Shown: positions 26,401-36,400 of the stretch, in pieces
How the letters are laid out: each line of letters begins with the position of its first letter
Position numbering within the stretch: the stretch's first letter is position 1
NCBI RefSeq assembly: GCF_014217805.1
Contig: NZ_CP055156.1
Location: 930,001-994,000, forward strand
DNA from: Adhaeribacter swui
Lineage (GTDB): Bacteria; Bacteroidota; Bacteroidia; Cytophagales; Hymenobacteraceae
Reading direction: 5' to 3'
Length of the DNA: 64,000 nt
Translations under genes and position numbers: made by a program
The notes under the pieces: model-generated
What the model was told of the DNA's origin: nothing
Database searches by the model: none
Seen by the model: only the letters and a program-made list of their open reading frames with translations

Positions 26401-28087
26401 CGATTATGTACTCGGCGGTACATCTTTCTCGGATATAGGAGCCGACAAAAGCGCCACTAACCAAGGCATAGCCGACTTCTGGCTGGTACAAGTAAAAGAT
26501 GGCAGCCGCCCGGCGCCTGCAGCCTGGAACCTGCGCTATGGCGGCAACGGCAGGGATCATCTCACTTCTACTATTAAGACCCGAGATGGGGGTTACTTAA
26601 GCGCGGGCTACACCAACTCCGGGGTCAGCGGCGACAAAACCCAGAACAGCCAGGGTAAAAACGACTACTGGATTGTCAAATCGGATGCTGCCGGCAACAA
26701 ACTCTGGGACAAACGCTACGGCGGCTCCGGTGATGATTACCTCAACCGGGTCATCCAAACCCGGGACGGGGGCTACTTACTGGCTGGCTCTTCTGTATCA
26801 GGCAAGAGCAGCGACAAAACGGAAGCTAGTAAAGGCAAGCGCGACTACTGGCTGGTGAAAGTAGATGCGCAAGGCACGACAGAATGGGATAAAACCTTGG
26901 GCGGCTCAGGGTACGACGAACTTAAGAAAGTAGTCGAGCTCGCTTCGGGCGAGTACGTGCTGGGTGGCTACAGCAACTCCCCCGTGAGTGGGGATAAAAC
27001 CCAGCCCAACCAAGGCGGAACCGATTACTGGCTGGTAAAACTTGCCCATAACGGTACGAAGCTCTGGGATAAAACTTACGGCGGCACTCAAGACGAAATA
27101 CTTGGTAGCTTTACGGAAACAACGGATGGCGGCTTTTTACTGGCGGGTAGCTCCTCCTCGGCCATGAGTGGGGATAAAAGCCAGGCTAGTAAAGGAGCCA
27201 GTGACTACTGGATCGTGAAAACTGATCCGACCGGCAGCTTAGTCTGGGAGAAAACCTATGGCGGCAGCGGCCAAGATGAAGCGTATTCGGTAGCCACCAG
27301 CGGCACGGAGTTCTTTATCGCGGGCACTTCCAGTTCCGGTAAAAGCGGCGACAAAAGCCAGGAAAGTAAAGGCGGTAAAGACTACTGGTTAATCAAACTC
27401 GATCAGAAAGGCAATAAACTTTGGGACAGAACTTACGGGGGCGACCAAGACGATGAACTCCGGGCCAGTTCTGCTAGCATAAATGGCGGGCTGGTCTTAG
27501 CTGGTTTTTCTTATTCTAATAACAGCGGCAACAAAAGCCAAAATAGCCAGGGCGAGAGTGATTACTGGATCGTGCAAGTAGATGCGGAAGGCAACCCAAT
27601 ACAAGACCAACGTTATGGCGGTAGCGGGAAAGACGAACTCCGGACCGTGACCCATACTCCCGATGGCGGTTTGCTCTTAGCTGGCCGCTCCAACTCCGAT
27701 GCCAGTGGTGACCGCTCCCAGCCGAGTCAAGGCAGTACCGATTACTGGCTCGTGAAAATAGCCGCACCTGCTTCCAGTATAGTAGCAACCAGAACGGTTA
27801 GCTTAACCGAAGAACCCGGCGCGGAACTTACAACAGTAACGGCTTACCCCAACCCCTTCCAGGAAAAAGTAACCGTAAGCTTTACCCTGCCCCAAACCCA
27901 AATTGCTACCCTACGGATACTCGATAGCCAAGGCAAAGCAGTAGCTACGTTGTTTCAGCAAGAAGCCCAAGCCCAGCAGCCGTATGAAGTAGAATGGCAA
28001 GCCAGTAAGCAAGAAGCTGGTATGTATTTCTTGCAGCTGCAAACGCCTACTGACCAAAGCACGCGCAAACTACTCTTGAGTAAGTAA
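23429..28087 (+). CDS. T9SS-secreted triple seven-bladed propeller protein with Ig-like module (array gene 6)
   Basis: 1552 residues. Signal peptide A40|Q41, nearly identical to that of the 6833 gene (both contain THLPWRLGL and LHLCALLII). Propeller 1 (about 43-475); Ig-like module (about 477-565; LIFPEIPTKTTTDAPFTL, SANLPVTF); propeller 2 (about 566-1028, from QDFTYGGNRAD) with enlarged blades 5 and 6; propeller 3 (about 1030-1450, from AAWNLRYGG) of C-terminal type. T9SS tail 1471-1552 (VTAYPNPFQEKVTVSF ... KLLLSK). The linker before the tail (APASSIVATRTVS ... EEPGAELTTV) is almost the same as in the next gene, suggesting recent exchange. Each propeller has seven repeats. Confidence 0.9.
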   Translation: MKKTSTHLPWRLGLVVTRSGGLHLCALLIILLNFTPLAQAQKIIWDKTIGGSDNDILAVVQQTADGGYILGGTSNSGKSGDKTQDSLAGFYGRDFQGDYWIVKLKPDGTKDWDKTYGGGGQDKLAAVIQTRDGGYILAGTSNSYKSGDKSQDNYKSEYGFGSDYWIVRIKGDGSKLWDKTIGGTEDEELVSIQQTQDGGFILGGTSSSGISGDKTQASKGNSDYWIVKLNADGSKAWDKTLGGKDVDYLGAVQQTSDGGYILGGYSESGKTGDKSEARQGYTDYWIIKLNADGNKVWDKTLGANKDDQLHALQQTSDGGYIVGGSTYSGKSGDKSEVSRGGEDFWIIKLSVNGNKVWDKTIGGNNSEKISSVQQTPDGGYLVGGTSYSGKGGDKTEDRLGYWIVKIDNAGTKTWDRVISSQGGDNLSSVILTADGNYLLGGTSYSRISGDKSEDNRDKLFYNRATSDFWVVKVDNQIRKNQNLIFPEIPTKTTTDAPFTLSAKTSANLPVTFTIISGPAVVKGNKLTLTGAGNVIIKATQAGNATYNPVVTTRTFTVLLASQQQDFTYGGNRADTLTTMLVTPEGGYLLAGTSASGISGDKTQASQDTTDFWLVKTDATSKKLWDKNFGGNGVDKPTVLVATPDGGYLLGGSSTSGISGQKSQANKGKSDYWIIKLDAQGEKQWDKTYGGNAQDQLTAILITPEGYLLGGTSNSGISGDKTQDSIGETDFWVIKTDLQGKVLWDKTYGGNKADVLVSMLATPNGYLLGGTSASGTSGDKSQINRTLADYWIILINKQGIKQWDKTYGGLVVVDDYEGYTYSNVSSELQSIVPTPDGGFLLGGNSNAAKGGEKSVERPPIYSNYSRILTPDFWVIKIDAQGKKLWDKIYGGVMGTLEVGFDPTYDVNIGVSSLSKIVPLPEGGYLLAGTSNAKAGAEKSESFQRNSEIIYSTTEVNDYWILKIDEQGNTLGDKTIGGYNNDKLTTAVLAPSGDYVLGGTSFSDIGADKSATNQGIADFWLVQVKDGSRPAPAAWNLRYGGNGRDHLTSTIKTRDGGYLSAGYTNSGVSGDKTQNSQGKNDYWIVKSDAAGNKLWDKRYGGSGDDYLNRVIQTRDGGYLLAGSSVSGKSSDKTEASKGKRDYWLVKVDAQGTTEWDKTLGGSGYDELKKVVELASGEYVLGGYSNSPVSGDKTQPNQGGTDYWLVKLAHNGTKLWDKTYGGTQDEILGSFTETTDGGFLLAGSSSSAMSGDKSQASKGASDYWIVKTDPTGSLVWEKTYGGSGQDEAYSVATSGTEFFIAGTSSSGKSGDKSQESKGGKDYWLIKLDQKGNKLWDRTYGGDQDDELRASSASINGGLVLAGFSYSNNSGNKSQNSQGESDYWIVQVDAEGNPIQDQRYGGSGKDELRTVTHTPDGGLLLAGRSNSDASGDRSQPSQGSTDYWLVKIAAPASSIVATRTVSLTEEPGAELTTVTAYPNPFQEKVTVSFTLPQTQIATLRILDSQGKAVATLFQQEAQAQQPYEVEWQASKQEAGMYFLQLQTPTDQSTRKLLLSK

Positions 28088-28114
28088 ATTTTTTAAATTT
28101 TTCTGTTTCCCTGA

Positions 28115-28152
28115 AAGCCGATCCAAGATATATGGATCGGCTTCGGTTTTTT
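28115..28152 (+). terminator. Intrinsic terminator after array gene 6
   Basis: A perfect 11-bp stem (28115-28125 with 28133-28143) with a 7-nt loop, followed by CGG and a run of T. It lies 27 bp after the stop, behind the conserved TTAAATTTTTCTGTTTC stretch. Confidence 0.85.
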
Positions 28153-28212
28153 ATAATTTAAGCAGAATTACAGCAAGTTAATTCAAGAATAATTTAAAAA
28201 TTTATTAACATT

Positions 28213-28260
28213 ATACCAAAGTTTAGGTATTGTATAAAGATAACTAATGCTGTACTTTTA
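28213..28260 (+). promoter_or_regulatory. Shared palindromic promoter upstream of array gene 7
   Basis: The exact ATACCAAAGTTTAGGTAT (28213-28230) overlaps TTG (28230-28232). TACTTTTA follows at 28253-28260 after 20 bp. The position, about 108 bp before the ATG at 28368, supports that downstream start. Confidence 0.75.
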
Positions 28261-28367
28261 AGAGATTAAATAGCATCCTTAATAGGCATCAACCAAGCCT
28301 CTTATTAATGCTTAGTAATACATCTTACATAAAACCTTTACCTTACTCTATTCTACTAATTATTCGC

Positions 28368-31300
28368 ATGAAAAAACTTTTTACCCAACTTTCTTGGCGC
28401 CATAAGGTGCGCCAGAAAAATATCAGGTGGTATTGTTCCAGTGCTATCCTTTTTGTTTGTTTTAGTTTCTCCAACTTAGCTAGCGCCCAAACTAAAATCT
28501 GGGATAAAACTTACGGCGGCTCTGATCAAGATCTACTTCGCTCTGCCCAGCAAACCCAGGATGGGGGCTATATTTTAGGAGGAAACTCGAACTCCGAAGC
28601 GGGTGGTGACAAAACCGAAGGCAGAAAAGGCCGTTACGATGTGGCAAATTATTGGATCGTAAAACTAAAAGCCGATGGCACCAAAGAATGGGATAAAACC
28701 ATTGGTGGTCAGGATCGGGATGGTTTATCCCAAGTACAACAGACTACGGATGGTGGTTATATTTTAGGTGGTTCATCGCAATCGCGCAAGAGTGCCGATA
28801 AGTCTGAGGGTAACAAAGGACCTCTTTATACCACTGATTACTGGGTTGTAAAACTAGATAAAAATGGGAAGAAAATATGGGATAAAACCATTGGCGGTAA
28901 TCAAGGAGATGGACTAACGTCTCTGCAACAAACTACGGATGGCGGCTATATTGTGGGTGGTTATTCTAGCTCCCCGGTATCTGGCAACAAAACCTCGGCC
29001 AGTAAAGGCGCCGCCGATTACTGGCTTGTAAAATTAAAAGCCGATGGCACCAAAGAATGGGATAAATCATTTGGTGGTAATGCCGACGATCTATTATATG
29101 CGGTGCAACAAACTCCAGATGGCGGTTATCTTTTAGGAGGTAATTCTATTTCCGGATTAAGCGGTGATAAAACCACAGCGGCTTCGGGAGGCTGGCTTGT
29201 GAAGGTAAATGCCAATGGGACCAAAGAATGGGATAAAACTATAACCAATTTTTCCATTTCTTCTCTTCTTTTAACCACCGATAACAACTATTTACTGGGG
29301 GGCACTTCTATTTCGAAAGCTACCTACAGCGATTACCGGGTAATTAAGTTAAAACCCAATGGCAGCACCATCTGGGGAAAAACCATATCTGGTAATAACC
29401 AGGATCATTTAGCTTCGGTGCAACCAACCCAGGATGGCGGTTATTTATTAGGGGGATCTTCTAACTCCGACGCGGGCTTCGATAAAAGAGAAAAACTTTT
29501 GAGTAGTTCTATCTACCCCGATGATTCTCCGGTTAGCGATTACTGGATTGTAAAACTAAAAGCTGATGGCACCAAAGAATGGGATAAAACTATTGGCGGG
29601 AAGTATGAGGAGCAGTTAGCTACCGCTTTTCAATCCCGCGAGGGCCAGTACATATTAGCTGGCTATTCTGAATCTGAACGGAACGGTGATAAATCGGAGT
29701 TTTCCCGTGGTATAGGAGATTACTGGGTGGTAAAACTGGATAACAACAACAAGGTTGGTAAAGAGCAATTTATTACCTTCAAAACCATCCCCAACCAAGA
29801 TCTAGTTAACTCCCCTATTACCCTGCAAGCTACTGCTACTTCCGGCTTACCGGTTAGCTACAGGGTGGTGTCCGGCCCGGCTACGGTAAAAAACAAGCAG
29901 CTTACTTTAACAGGCACAGGTAATGTTACGATAAAAGCGCAACAAACTGGTAACGCTACTTACGATGTTGCTCGGGAAGTTTTTCAAAGTTTTGAAATAA
30001 TTGATTCACCGGTAAAGCAAGTCTGGAATAAAACCTACGGTGGTGTTGTCACCATTACGCCTCAAATGCCCGATTCAGAGTGTAATGATTTTGGCACTTC
30101 CAACTTTTCTACCATGGTAGCTACACCGGACGGCGGTTATCTGCTGGGCGGCAGCTCCGATTCTAAAAAAGGAGGCGACAAAAGCGAAGACCTAAAAGGT
30201 CCAAACAGAGGCTGTGCCTATCCTTTTTCTAACGGGGGAACTCTGGACTATTGGCTCGTAAAAGTGGATGCAAATGGCCGACGGTTATGGGATAAAACTT
30301 ACGGGGGCGATGGCTGGGAGGAGCTGGCCAGCATAGTAGCTACTCCGGATGGGGGTTATTTATTAGGTGGCGTATCGGAATCTGGCATAAGCGGTGATAA
30401 AAGCGAAGCCTGCAAGAGTCCAAATAATTGTTTCGATTTCTGGTTGATTAAAATAGATGCCAACGGCAACAAATTGTGGGACAAGAGTATACCGCGCTTA
30501 GGACGACTGCGGCTGGCCGACCTAATTACTACACTTGATGGAGGATATTTAATGAGTACTTCTGAATACTCCGTTTTAAAATTAGATGGTAAAGGCAATA
30601 CTGTTTGGGAAAAAACCTTGCCTGGTGGCTGGTTTGGTGGATTTAAAACTCTGCTCGCCACTCCGGATGGCGGTTATTTACTGGGCGGGGATCTCAATTC
30701 TACGGATCCGGATATCACCAACTCGGGTGAAGGTCTTGATTATTGGCTCGTTAAGCTGGATAGCAAGGGCAACAAGCTGTGGGATAAAACCTACGGCGGC
30801 AATGCCGCTGACGGAATCTATGATATAGTTGCTACTCCAGATGGAGGTTATTTACTCGGAGGCACTTCTAGTTCTTCCATTAGCGGCAATAAAAGTTCCG
30901 TTAGCAAAGGTGGCAATGATTATTGGATAGTTAAAATTGATGCTTCCGGTAAAAAGCTCTGGGATAAATCATTGGGGGGTAGTTCGGGTGAAAGATTAGT
31001 AGATATGGCGGTTACTCCAGATGGTGGTTATTTATTGGGGGGTGATTCCCAATCCGATATATCTGGTGATAAAAGTGAAACAAGGCGAGGTAAAACCTAT
31101 GAAAACGATTACTGGATAGTAAAACTGGATGGCACAGGTCAGAAACTTTGGGATAAAACTTTTGGTGGGAATGGCACCCAAGAACAATTTAAAGCATTAA
31201 TCGCAAATCCGGATGGCAGCTATTTGCTGGGCGGCACCACAGATTCCCCCGAGGGCGGCGATCGGCAAGAACCTCTGAAAGGATTAGTAGATTACTGGGT

Positions 31301-32906
31301 AATCAAGATAAAAGATAAAGAACCACCGGTTACCACCACCTGGAACCTGCGCTACGGCGGCACGGGCACCGATAACCTTACCGCCCTCATTGCTACCCAG
31401 GATGGCGGTTACCTCTCGGCTGGTTACACCAACTCCGGCGCAAACGGCGACAAATCCCAACCTAGCCAAGGTAAAAACGACTACTGGATCGTAAAAAGCG
31501 ATGCTGCCGGTAAAAAACAATGGGATAAAAGCTACGGTGGCTCCGGTGATGATTACCTCAACCAGGTGATCCAGACTATGGATGGTGGCTACTTACTGGC
31601 CGGTTCTTCCCTCTCGGGTAAGTCGGGGGATAAAAGCCAGGCTAGTCGCGGCGGCCGCGATTACTGGATCGTAAAAGTAGATAAACAAGGCAACAAAGAG
31701 TGGGACAAACGCTATGGTGGCACCGGTAATGAGGAGCTCAAGAAAGTTATCCAACTAGCTTCGGGCCGCTACCTCTTAGTGGGTAACAGCAACTCCCCCG
31801 TAAGCGGCGACAAAAGCAAAGCCAGCCAAGGGGATCAGGATTACTGGATTGTAAAAATTAACTCCGATGGCCAGAAAGCCTGGGACCGCTGCTACGGCGG
31901 CAACGGCGAAGACTTAGCCGAAGACGCAGCGCTCCTACCGAACGGTGACTTGCTGGTGGGGGGCAGCTCTACTTCGGGCTCCGGAGGAGACCACACCCAA
32001 GGCAACCGCGGTGCCAGTGATTACTGGGCCTTGCGTTTAGATGGCAACGGCATTAAAGTCTGGGACCGGACCTTTGGCGGCGCCCGGGAAGACAAGTTAA
32101 TGGCAGTGGGTACTACAACTACCGGCAACCTGTATTTGGCGGGTACGAGTACTTCAAAAAACAGCGGCGATAAAAGCCAGACCAGTGCGGGGGGCAGCGA
32201 TTACTGGTTCCTGGAACTAAACAACGCGGGGAGCAAACTGTGGGATAAAACCTACGGTGGCTCCAAAGACGAAGAACTCCGTGCCGTACAGGTAACCAGT
32301 GATGGCGGCTACTTGCTGGCGGGTTCTTCTACTTCCGGAGTAAGTGGCGATAAGACCCAAGCCAGTCAGGGGGGCAAGGATTACTGGGTCGTCAAAATTG
32401 ATCCAGCGGGGAAAGTACTGTGGGACCAAAGACAAGGAGGCAGCGACACGGAAGAACTGCGCGCCGCGCTACTGACCAGCGATAACGGGTATTTGCTGGC
32501 GGGCCGCTCCAACTCCGGGGTAAGTGGTGACCGCTCGCAGCCTAGCCAAGGATTAACTGATTACTGGCTCGTGAAAATAGCCGCACCTGCTTCCAGTATA
32601 GTAGCAACCAGAACAGTTAGCTTCACCGGAGAACCCGGCGCGGAACTTACAACAGTAACGGCTTACCCGAACCCCTTCCAGCAACAGGTAACCATCCGCT
32701 TTACTTTACCCGAAACCCAAATTGCTACCCTATGCATACTCGATGGCCAAGGCAAAGTAGTAGCTACGCTATTCCAAGCAGAAGCTCAAGCCAACCAACC
32801 TTACCAGCTAGAATGGCAAGCGGATAAACAAGAAGCGGGTATGTATTTCTTGCACCTGCAAACCCCAACCGGGCAAAGCACCCACAAACTACTCTTGAGT
32901 AAGTAA
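28368..32906 (+). CDS. T9SS-secreted triple seven-bladed propeller protein with Ig-like module (array gene 7)
   Basis: 1512 residues from the ATG at 28368. An in-frame ATG at 28308 adds 20 residues but would break the 40-residue signal-peptide length conserved in the family, so I prefer 28368 (A40|Q41). Propeller 1 (about 43-462); Ig-like module (about 464-548; FITFKTIPNQDLVNSPITL, ATSGLPVSY); propeller 2 (about 549-983, from QVWNKTYGGVVTI), related to the second propeller of gene 5 and carrying Cys-bearing loops (ECNDFG, GCAYPF, ACKSPNNCFDFW); propeller 3 (about 989-1410, from TTWNLRYGG). T9SS tail 1431-1512. Blade 5 of propeller 1 and blades 3-4 of propeller 2 are short and diverged. A T9SS cargo protein of unknown binding specificity. 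Confidence 0.9.
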   Translation: MKKLFTQLSWRHKVRQKNIRWYCSSAILFVCFSFSNLASAQTKIWDKTYGGSDQDLLRSAQQTQDGGYILGGNSNSEAGGDKTEGRKGRYDVANYWIVKLKADGTKEWDKTIGGQDRDGLSQVQQTTDGGYILGGSSQSRKSADKSEGNKGPLYTTDYWVVKLDKNGKKIWDKTIGGNQGDGLTSLQQTTDGGYIVGGYSSSPVSGNKTSASKGAADYWLVKLKADGTKEWDKSFGGNADDLLYAVQQTPDGGYLLGGNSISGLSGDKTTAASGGWLVKVNANGTKEWDKTITNFSISSLLLTTDNNYLLGGTSISKATYSDYRVIKLKPNGSTIWGKTISGNNQDHLASVQPTQDGGYLLGGSSNSDAGFDKREKLLSSSIYPDDSPVSDYWIVKLKADGTKEWDKTIGGKYEEQLATAFQSREGQYILAGYSESERNGDKSEFSRGIGDYWVVKLDNNNKVGKEQFITFKTIPNQDLVNSPITLQATATSGLPVSYRVVSGPATVKNKQLTLTGTGNVTIKAQQTGNATYDVAREVFQSFEIIDSPVKQVWNKTYGGVVTITPQMPDSECNDFGTSNFSTMVATPDGGYLLGGSSDSKKGGDKSEDLKGPNRGCAYPFSNGGTLDYWLVKVDANGRRLWDKTYGGDGWEELASIVATPDGGYLLGGVSESGISGDKSEACKSPNNCFDFWLIKIDANGNKLWDKSIPRLGRLRLADLITTLDGGYLMSTSEYSVLKLDGKGNTVWEKTLPGGWFGGFKTLLATPDGGYLLGGDLNSTDPDITNSGEGLDYWLVKLDSKGNKLWDKTYGGNAADGIYDIVATPDGGYLLGGTSSSSISGNKSSVSKGGNDYWIVKIDASGKKLWDKSLGGSSGERLVDMAVTPDGGYLLGGDSQSDISGDKSETRRGKTYENDYWIVKLDGTGQKLWDKTFGGNGTQEQFKALIANPDGSYLLGGTTDSPEGGDRQEPLKGLVDYWVIKIKDKEPPVTTTWNLRYGGTGTDNLTALIATQDGGYLSAGYTNSGANGDKSQPSQGKNDYWIVKSDAAGKKQWDKSYGGSGDDYLNQVIQTMDGGYLLAGSSLSGKSGDKSQASRGGRDYWIVKVDKQGNKEWDKRYGGTGNEELKKVIQLASGRYLLVGNSNSPVSGDKSKASQGDQDYWIVKINSDGQKAWDRCYGGNGEDLAEDAALLPNGDLLVGGSSTSGSGGDHTQGNRGASDYWALRLDGNGIKVWDRTFGGAREDKLMAVGTTTTGNLYLAGTSTSKNSGDKSQTSAGGSDYWFLELNNAGSKLWDKTYGGSKDEELRAVQVTSDGGYLLAGSSTSGVSGDKTQASQGGKDYWVVKIDPAGKVLWDQRQGGSDTEELRAALLTSDNGYLLAGRSNSGVSGDRSQPSQGLTDYWLVKIAAPASSIVATRTVSFTGEPGAELTTVTAYPNPFQQQVTIRFTLPETQIATLCILDGQGKVVATLFQAEAQANQPYQLEWQADKQEAGMYFLHLQTPTGQSTHKLLLSK

Positions 32907-32932
32907 TTTTTTTAAATTTTTCTGTTTCTACA

Positions 32933-32970
32933 AAGCCGGCCAGAGCACCTCTAGCCGGCTTGTTCTTTTA
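32933..32970 (+). terminator. Intrinsic terminator after array gene 7
   Basis: AAGCCGGC pairs with GCCGGCTT, and an inner AGAG/CTCT stem continues after one mismatch, with a CAC loop (32933-32961). A T-rich stretch (GTTCTTTT) follows. Confidence 0.8.
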
Positions 32971-33415
32971 AAATTGATGAAAAGGCAACCCACTAAGTAT
33001 CAAATTTAAAAAAACTGTTACACAAAATTTATTACTAAAAAATCTATCTATAATTCAAAAATTTACGTAAATTAGTTTTTACTAAGTAGTAACTCTACGC
33101 TTGTTCTTTCCTGAATTTTCAGTTAGATCGCAGCAGCAAGTAACCCGGCAGCATGTTTCAAACTTTTGCTTGAAACAGAGGATTATTCCGCATATAATTT
33201 CACTCAAAACAGCAGTAAATTAAGTATAAACATTTTTGTACTAATACATTCGCTATCCATTTTATTGTACTAGTCTAGTTGCCACAAACCAAAAGTTAAA
33301 TTATTAAAAATCACTATTTTATAATTTAATATTAAATCATTCTTAAATACTCGTTGCTATCAAATTACAGTAAACAGCTATTTATGATTACCGTCCTATA
33401 CTAAACCCTACCAGT
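32962..33415. other. Long AT-rich intergenic region inside the array
   Basis: This gap (509 bp in all after the stop at 32906) is the longest in the array and has no supported ORF. It has a short perfect stem, TGTTTCAA (33154-33161) with TTGAAACA (33170-33177), of unknown role. Around 33130-33155 it vaguely resembles the leader of the 39319 gene (GCAGCAA ... GCATGTT). The ATACC palindrome is absent. Confidence 0.4.
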
Positions 33416-36400
33416 ATGAAAACACAATTACTTCCGGGCAATAAAATTTACAAAAATCTACCATTTGCTTATTACAACCGCTTTATTTATCTAACGTTTG
33501 TGTTAGTCTGCGGGGTAACTGTGGCCACCTGGGCCCAGCCATCTGTACTTTGGGATAAAACCATTGGCGGGAATAAATCGGAAAACCTGAGTTTCGTGCA
33601 ACAAACAAACGACGGCGGTTACATCCTGGGGGGCTCTTCTAACTCGGCCATTAGCGGCGATAAAACGCAGATAAATAAGGAAGTAGATTACTGGATTGTT
33701 AAGTTAGATGCTAACCGCAATAAATTGTGGGATAAAACCATTGGCGGACCCGGTAGCGATCATTTAACATCGATGCAGCAAACCAGCGATGGTGGGTATA
33801 TTCTAGGGGGTTACTCCTATTCCGGACAAGGCGGCGATAAATCGGAAGAAAATAAGGGCGGAATAGATGAACTGGGGCGGCCCACCACCGATTACTGGGT
33901 AGTAAAAATAAATGCCACCGGCGCCATTATTTGGGAAAACACCCTTGGCGGCAACCACAACGACCACTTGCTAGCCGTGCAACAAACCAGCGACGGCGGG
34001 TATATTCTGGGAGGCTGGTCGTTTTCTGGAATTAACGCAGATAAATCCGCGGCTTCTAAAAACGGTGATTATTGGATAGTAAAACTAAATGCCAATGGCA
34101 CCAAAGTTTGGGACCGCACCATTGGCAGCAATTTTTACGACGAGTTTGCCACTTTGCAACAAACCAGCGATGGCGGGTATATTATTGGCGGCCACACAGA
34201 AGGAACCGGGGGCGACAAAACTTCTCCCACCAAAGGAGCCAGTGATTACTGGATTGTAAAGCTAAATGCCGATGGCACTACATCCTGGGATAAAACCATT
34301 GGCGGTAGCTCTTACGACCGGTTAGAAGTAGTGCAGCAAACCCAGGACGGGGGGTATATTGTAGGCGGCAATTCGGCCTCTGGTATCAGTGGGGATAAAT
34401 CGGAAGCGCTGCGCGATGTAGAAGAAATACCGGATCTGTTTCCATCGGACTACTGGATAGTGAAACTTAATGCCACCGGTACCAAAGAATGGGATAAAAC
34501 TTTGGGCGGAACAGCCTTGGATTACCTGAGTTCTATCCTGCAAACAAGCGAAGGCAACTATATTTTGGGCGGCTATTCCTTTTCGGAACAAGGTGGTGAG
34601 AAAACCGAACCCAGTAAAGGAATGGGCGATTTTTGGTTAGTAAATGTAGATGTGAACGGCGCCAAAATCTGGGATAAAACTATTGGCGGTAATTACACTG
34701 ATATTTTAACCTCGTTGCAGCCTACCCCGGATGGCAATTACCTGCTCGGCGGCACCTCACCTTCTGACCTTAGTGGCGATAAAACCGCAGCCAGCCAAGG
34801 GGCTACCGATTATTGGCTCTTAAAAATTACCGACCATACGAGCAAAATGCTTTGGAACAAGCGCTTTGGGGGAGTGGGCGCCGAGTATTTAACCGCGCTT
34901 ATTCAAACCCGGGATGGCGGTTACTTAGCCGGAGGATATTCTAACTCCGATGTGGGTGGCGATAAAACGCAACTCAGTTGGGGTAAAAACGACTACTGGG
35001 TAGTAAAAACCAATGCCGCGGGTAAGAAATTGTGGAACCGGCGCTTTGGCGGCTCTAATGATGATTTTTTAACCACGCTTATTCAAACGCAGGACGGTGG
35101 CTACTTGCTGGGAGGCAGTTCGGTTTCCGGAATAAGTGGTGATAAAACCCAGGCTGGTCGCGGCAACCGGGATTACTGGATAGTTAAATTAGATGCTCAA
35201 GGAAATAAACAATGGGATAAACGCTACGGCGGCACGGGTAAAGATGAACTTAAAAAAGTGATTCAACTGCCTTCGGGACGTTATATTTTAGCCGGAACCA
35301 GTAACTCCCCCACCGGAGGCGATAAAAGCGCCGGCAACCAAGGAGCGCAGGATTACTGGATTTTAAAAATTTCAGCTACGGGCACCCGTATGTGGGATAG
35401 AAGTTTTGGCGGTACCTTAAACGATGCCCTGAGTGATTTAGCTTTCACCGCGGATGGCGGCTTTCTGCTGGGCGGTTCCTCGGCCTCGGGCGTTAGCGGC
35501 GACAAAACGCAACCTAGTTGGGGCGGCTATGATTATTGGCTGGTACGGATAGATGGCCTGGGCAACAAACTTTGGGATAAACGGTTCGGCGGCATCGGAG
35601 ACGATAATTTAACTTCGCTAGGTAGCACGAACACCAGTACTGGCAACTTTTTTATTGCAGGCTATAGTGGTTCTGGTGTAAGCGGCGATAAAACCCAGAG
35701 CAGCCAGGGAGGTACCGACTTCTGGATGCTTAAAATTAATCGTAACGGCGGCAAACTTTGGGATAAGCGCTTTGGGGGCAGCCAGCACGAACGCCTGCAT
35801 TCTATTATCATTACTGCCGATGGCGGGTACTTACTAGGCGGTATTTCTAATTCCGACATCAGCGGCGACAAAACGCAAGCCAGTTTTGGTAACAGCGACT
35901 ACTGGGTAGTAAAAACCACGAGCTTAGGCGTAAAAGAATGGGATAAACGCTTTGGCGGCGCTGAATACGACAACCTGCGTACCGTGCTGCAGACCACCGA
36001 TGGCGGGTACATTTTAGGCGGGTATTCTTACTCGGGTAGCAGCGGCAACAAAACGCAACCCAGCCGCGGCAGTACCGACTTTTGGTTGGTGGCATTAGGC
36101 CCTGAGCCGTCTGGCACTTCTTCCCCAGCAGTAGCGCGCGAAATTACTCTCCCGGAAGATCTCGTAATTTTACCGGAACCCGGCAACCTAACCGTGGCAC
36201 CTAATCCTTTCCGGGACAGAATAAACGTACACTTTACGCTCCCGCAAACGCAACCCGTCCAGGTAAAAGTTTTCGATATGCAGGGCCGGGAAGTAACTAC
36301 GTTGTTTCAAGGAGAGGCACAGGCCAACAAAGCCTACGAGGTAGAGTGGCAAGCTGTTAACAAAGCTCCCGGTATGTACTTGCTGCAACTGCAAACCCCT

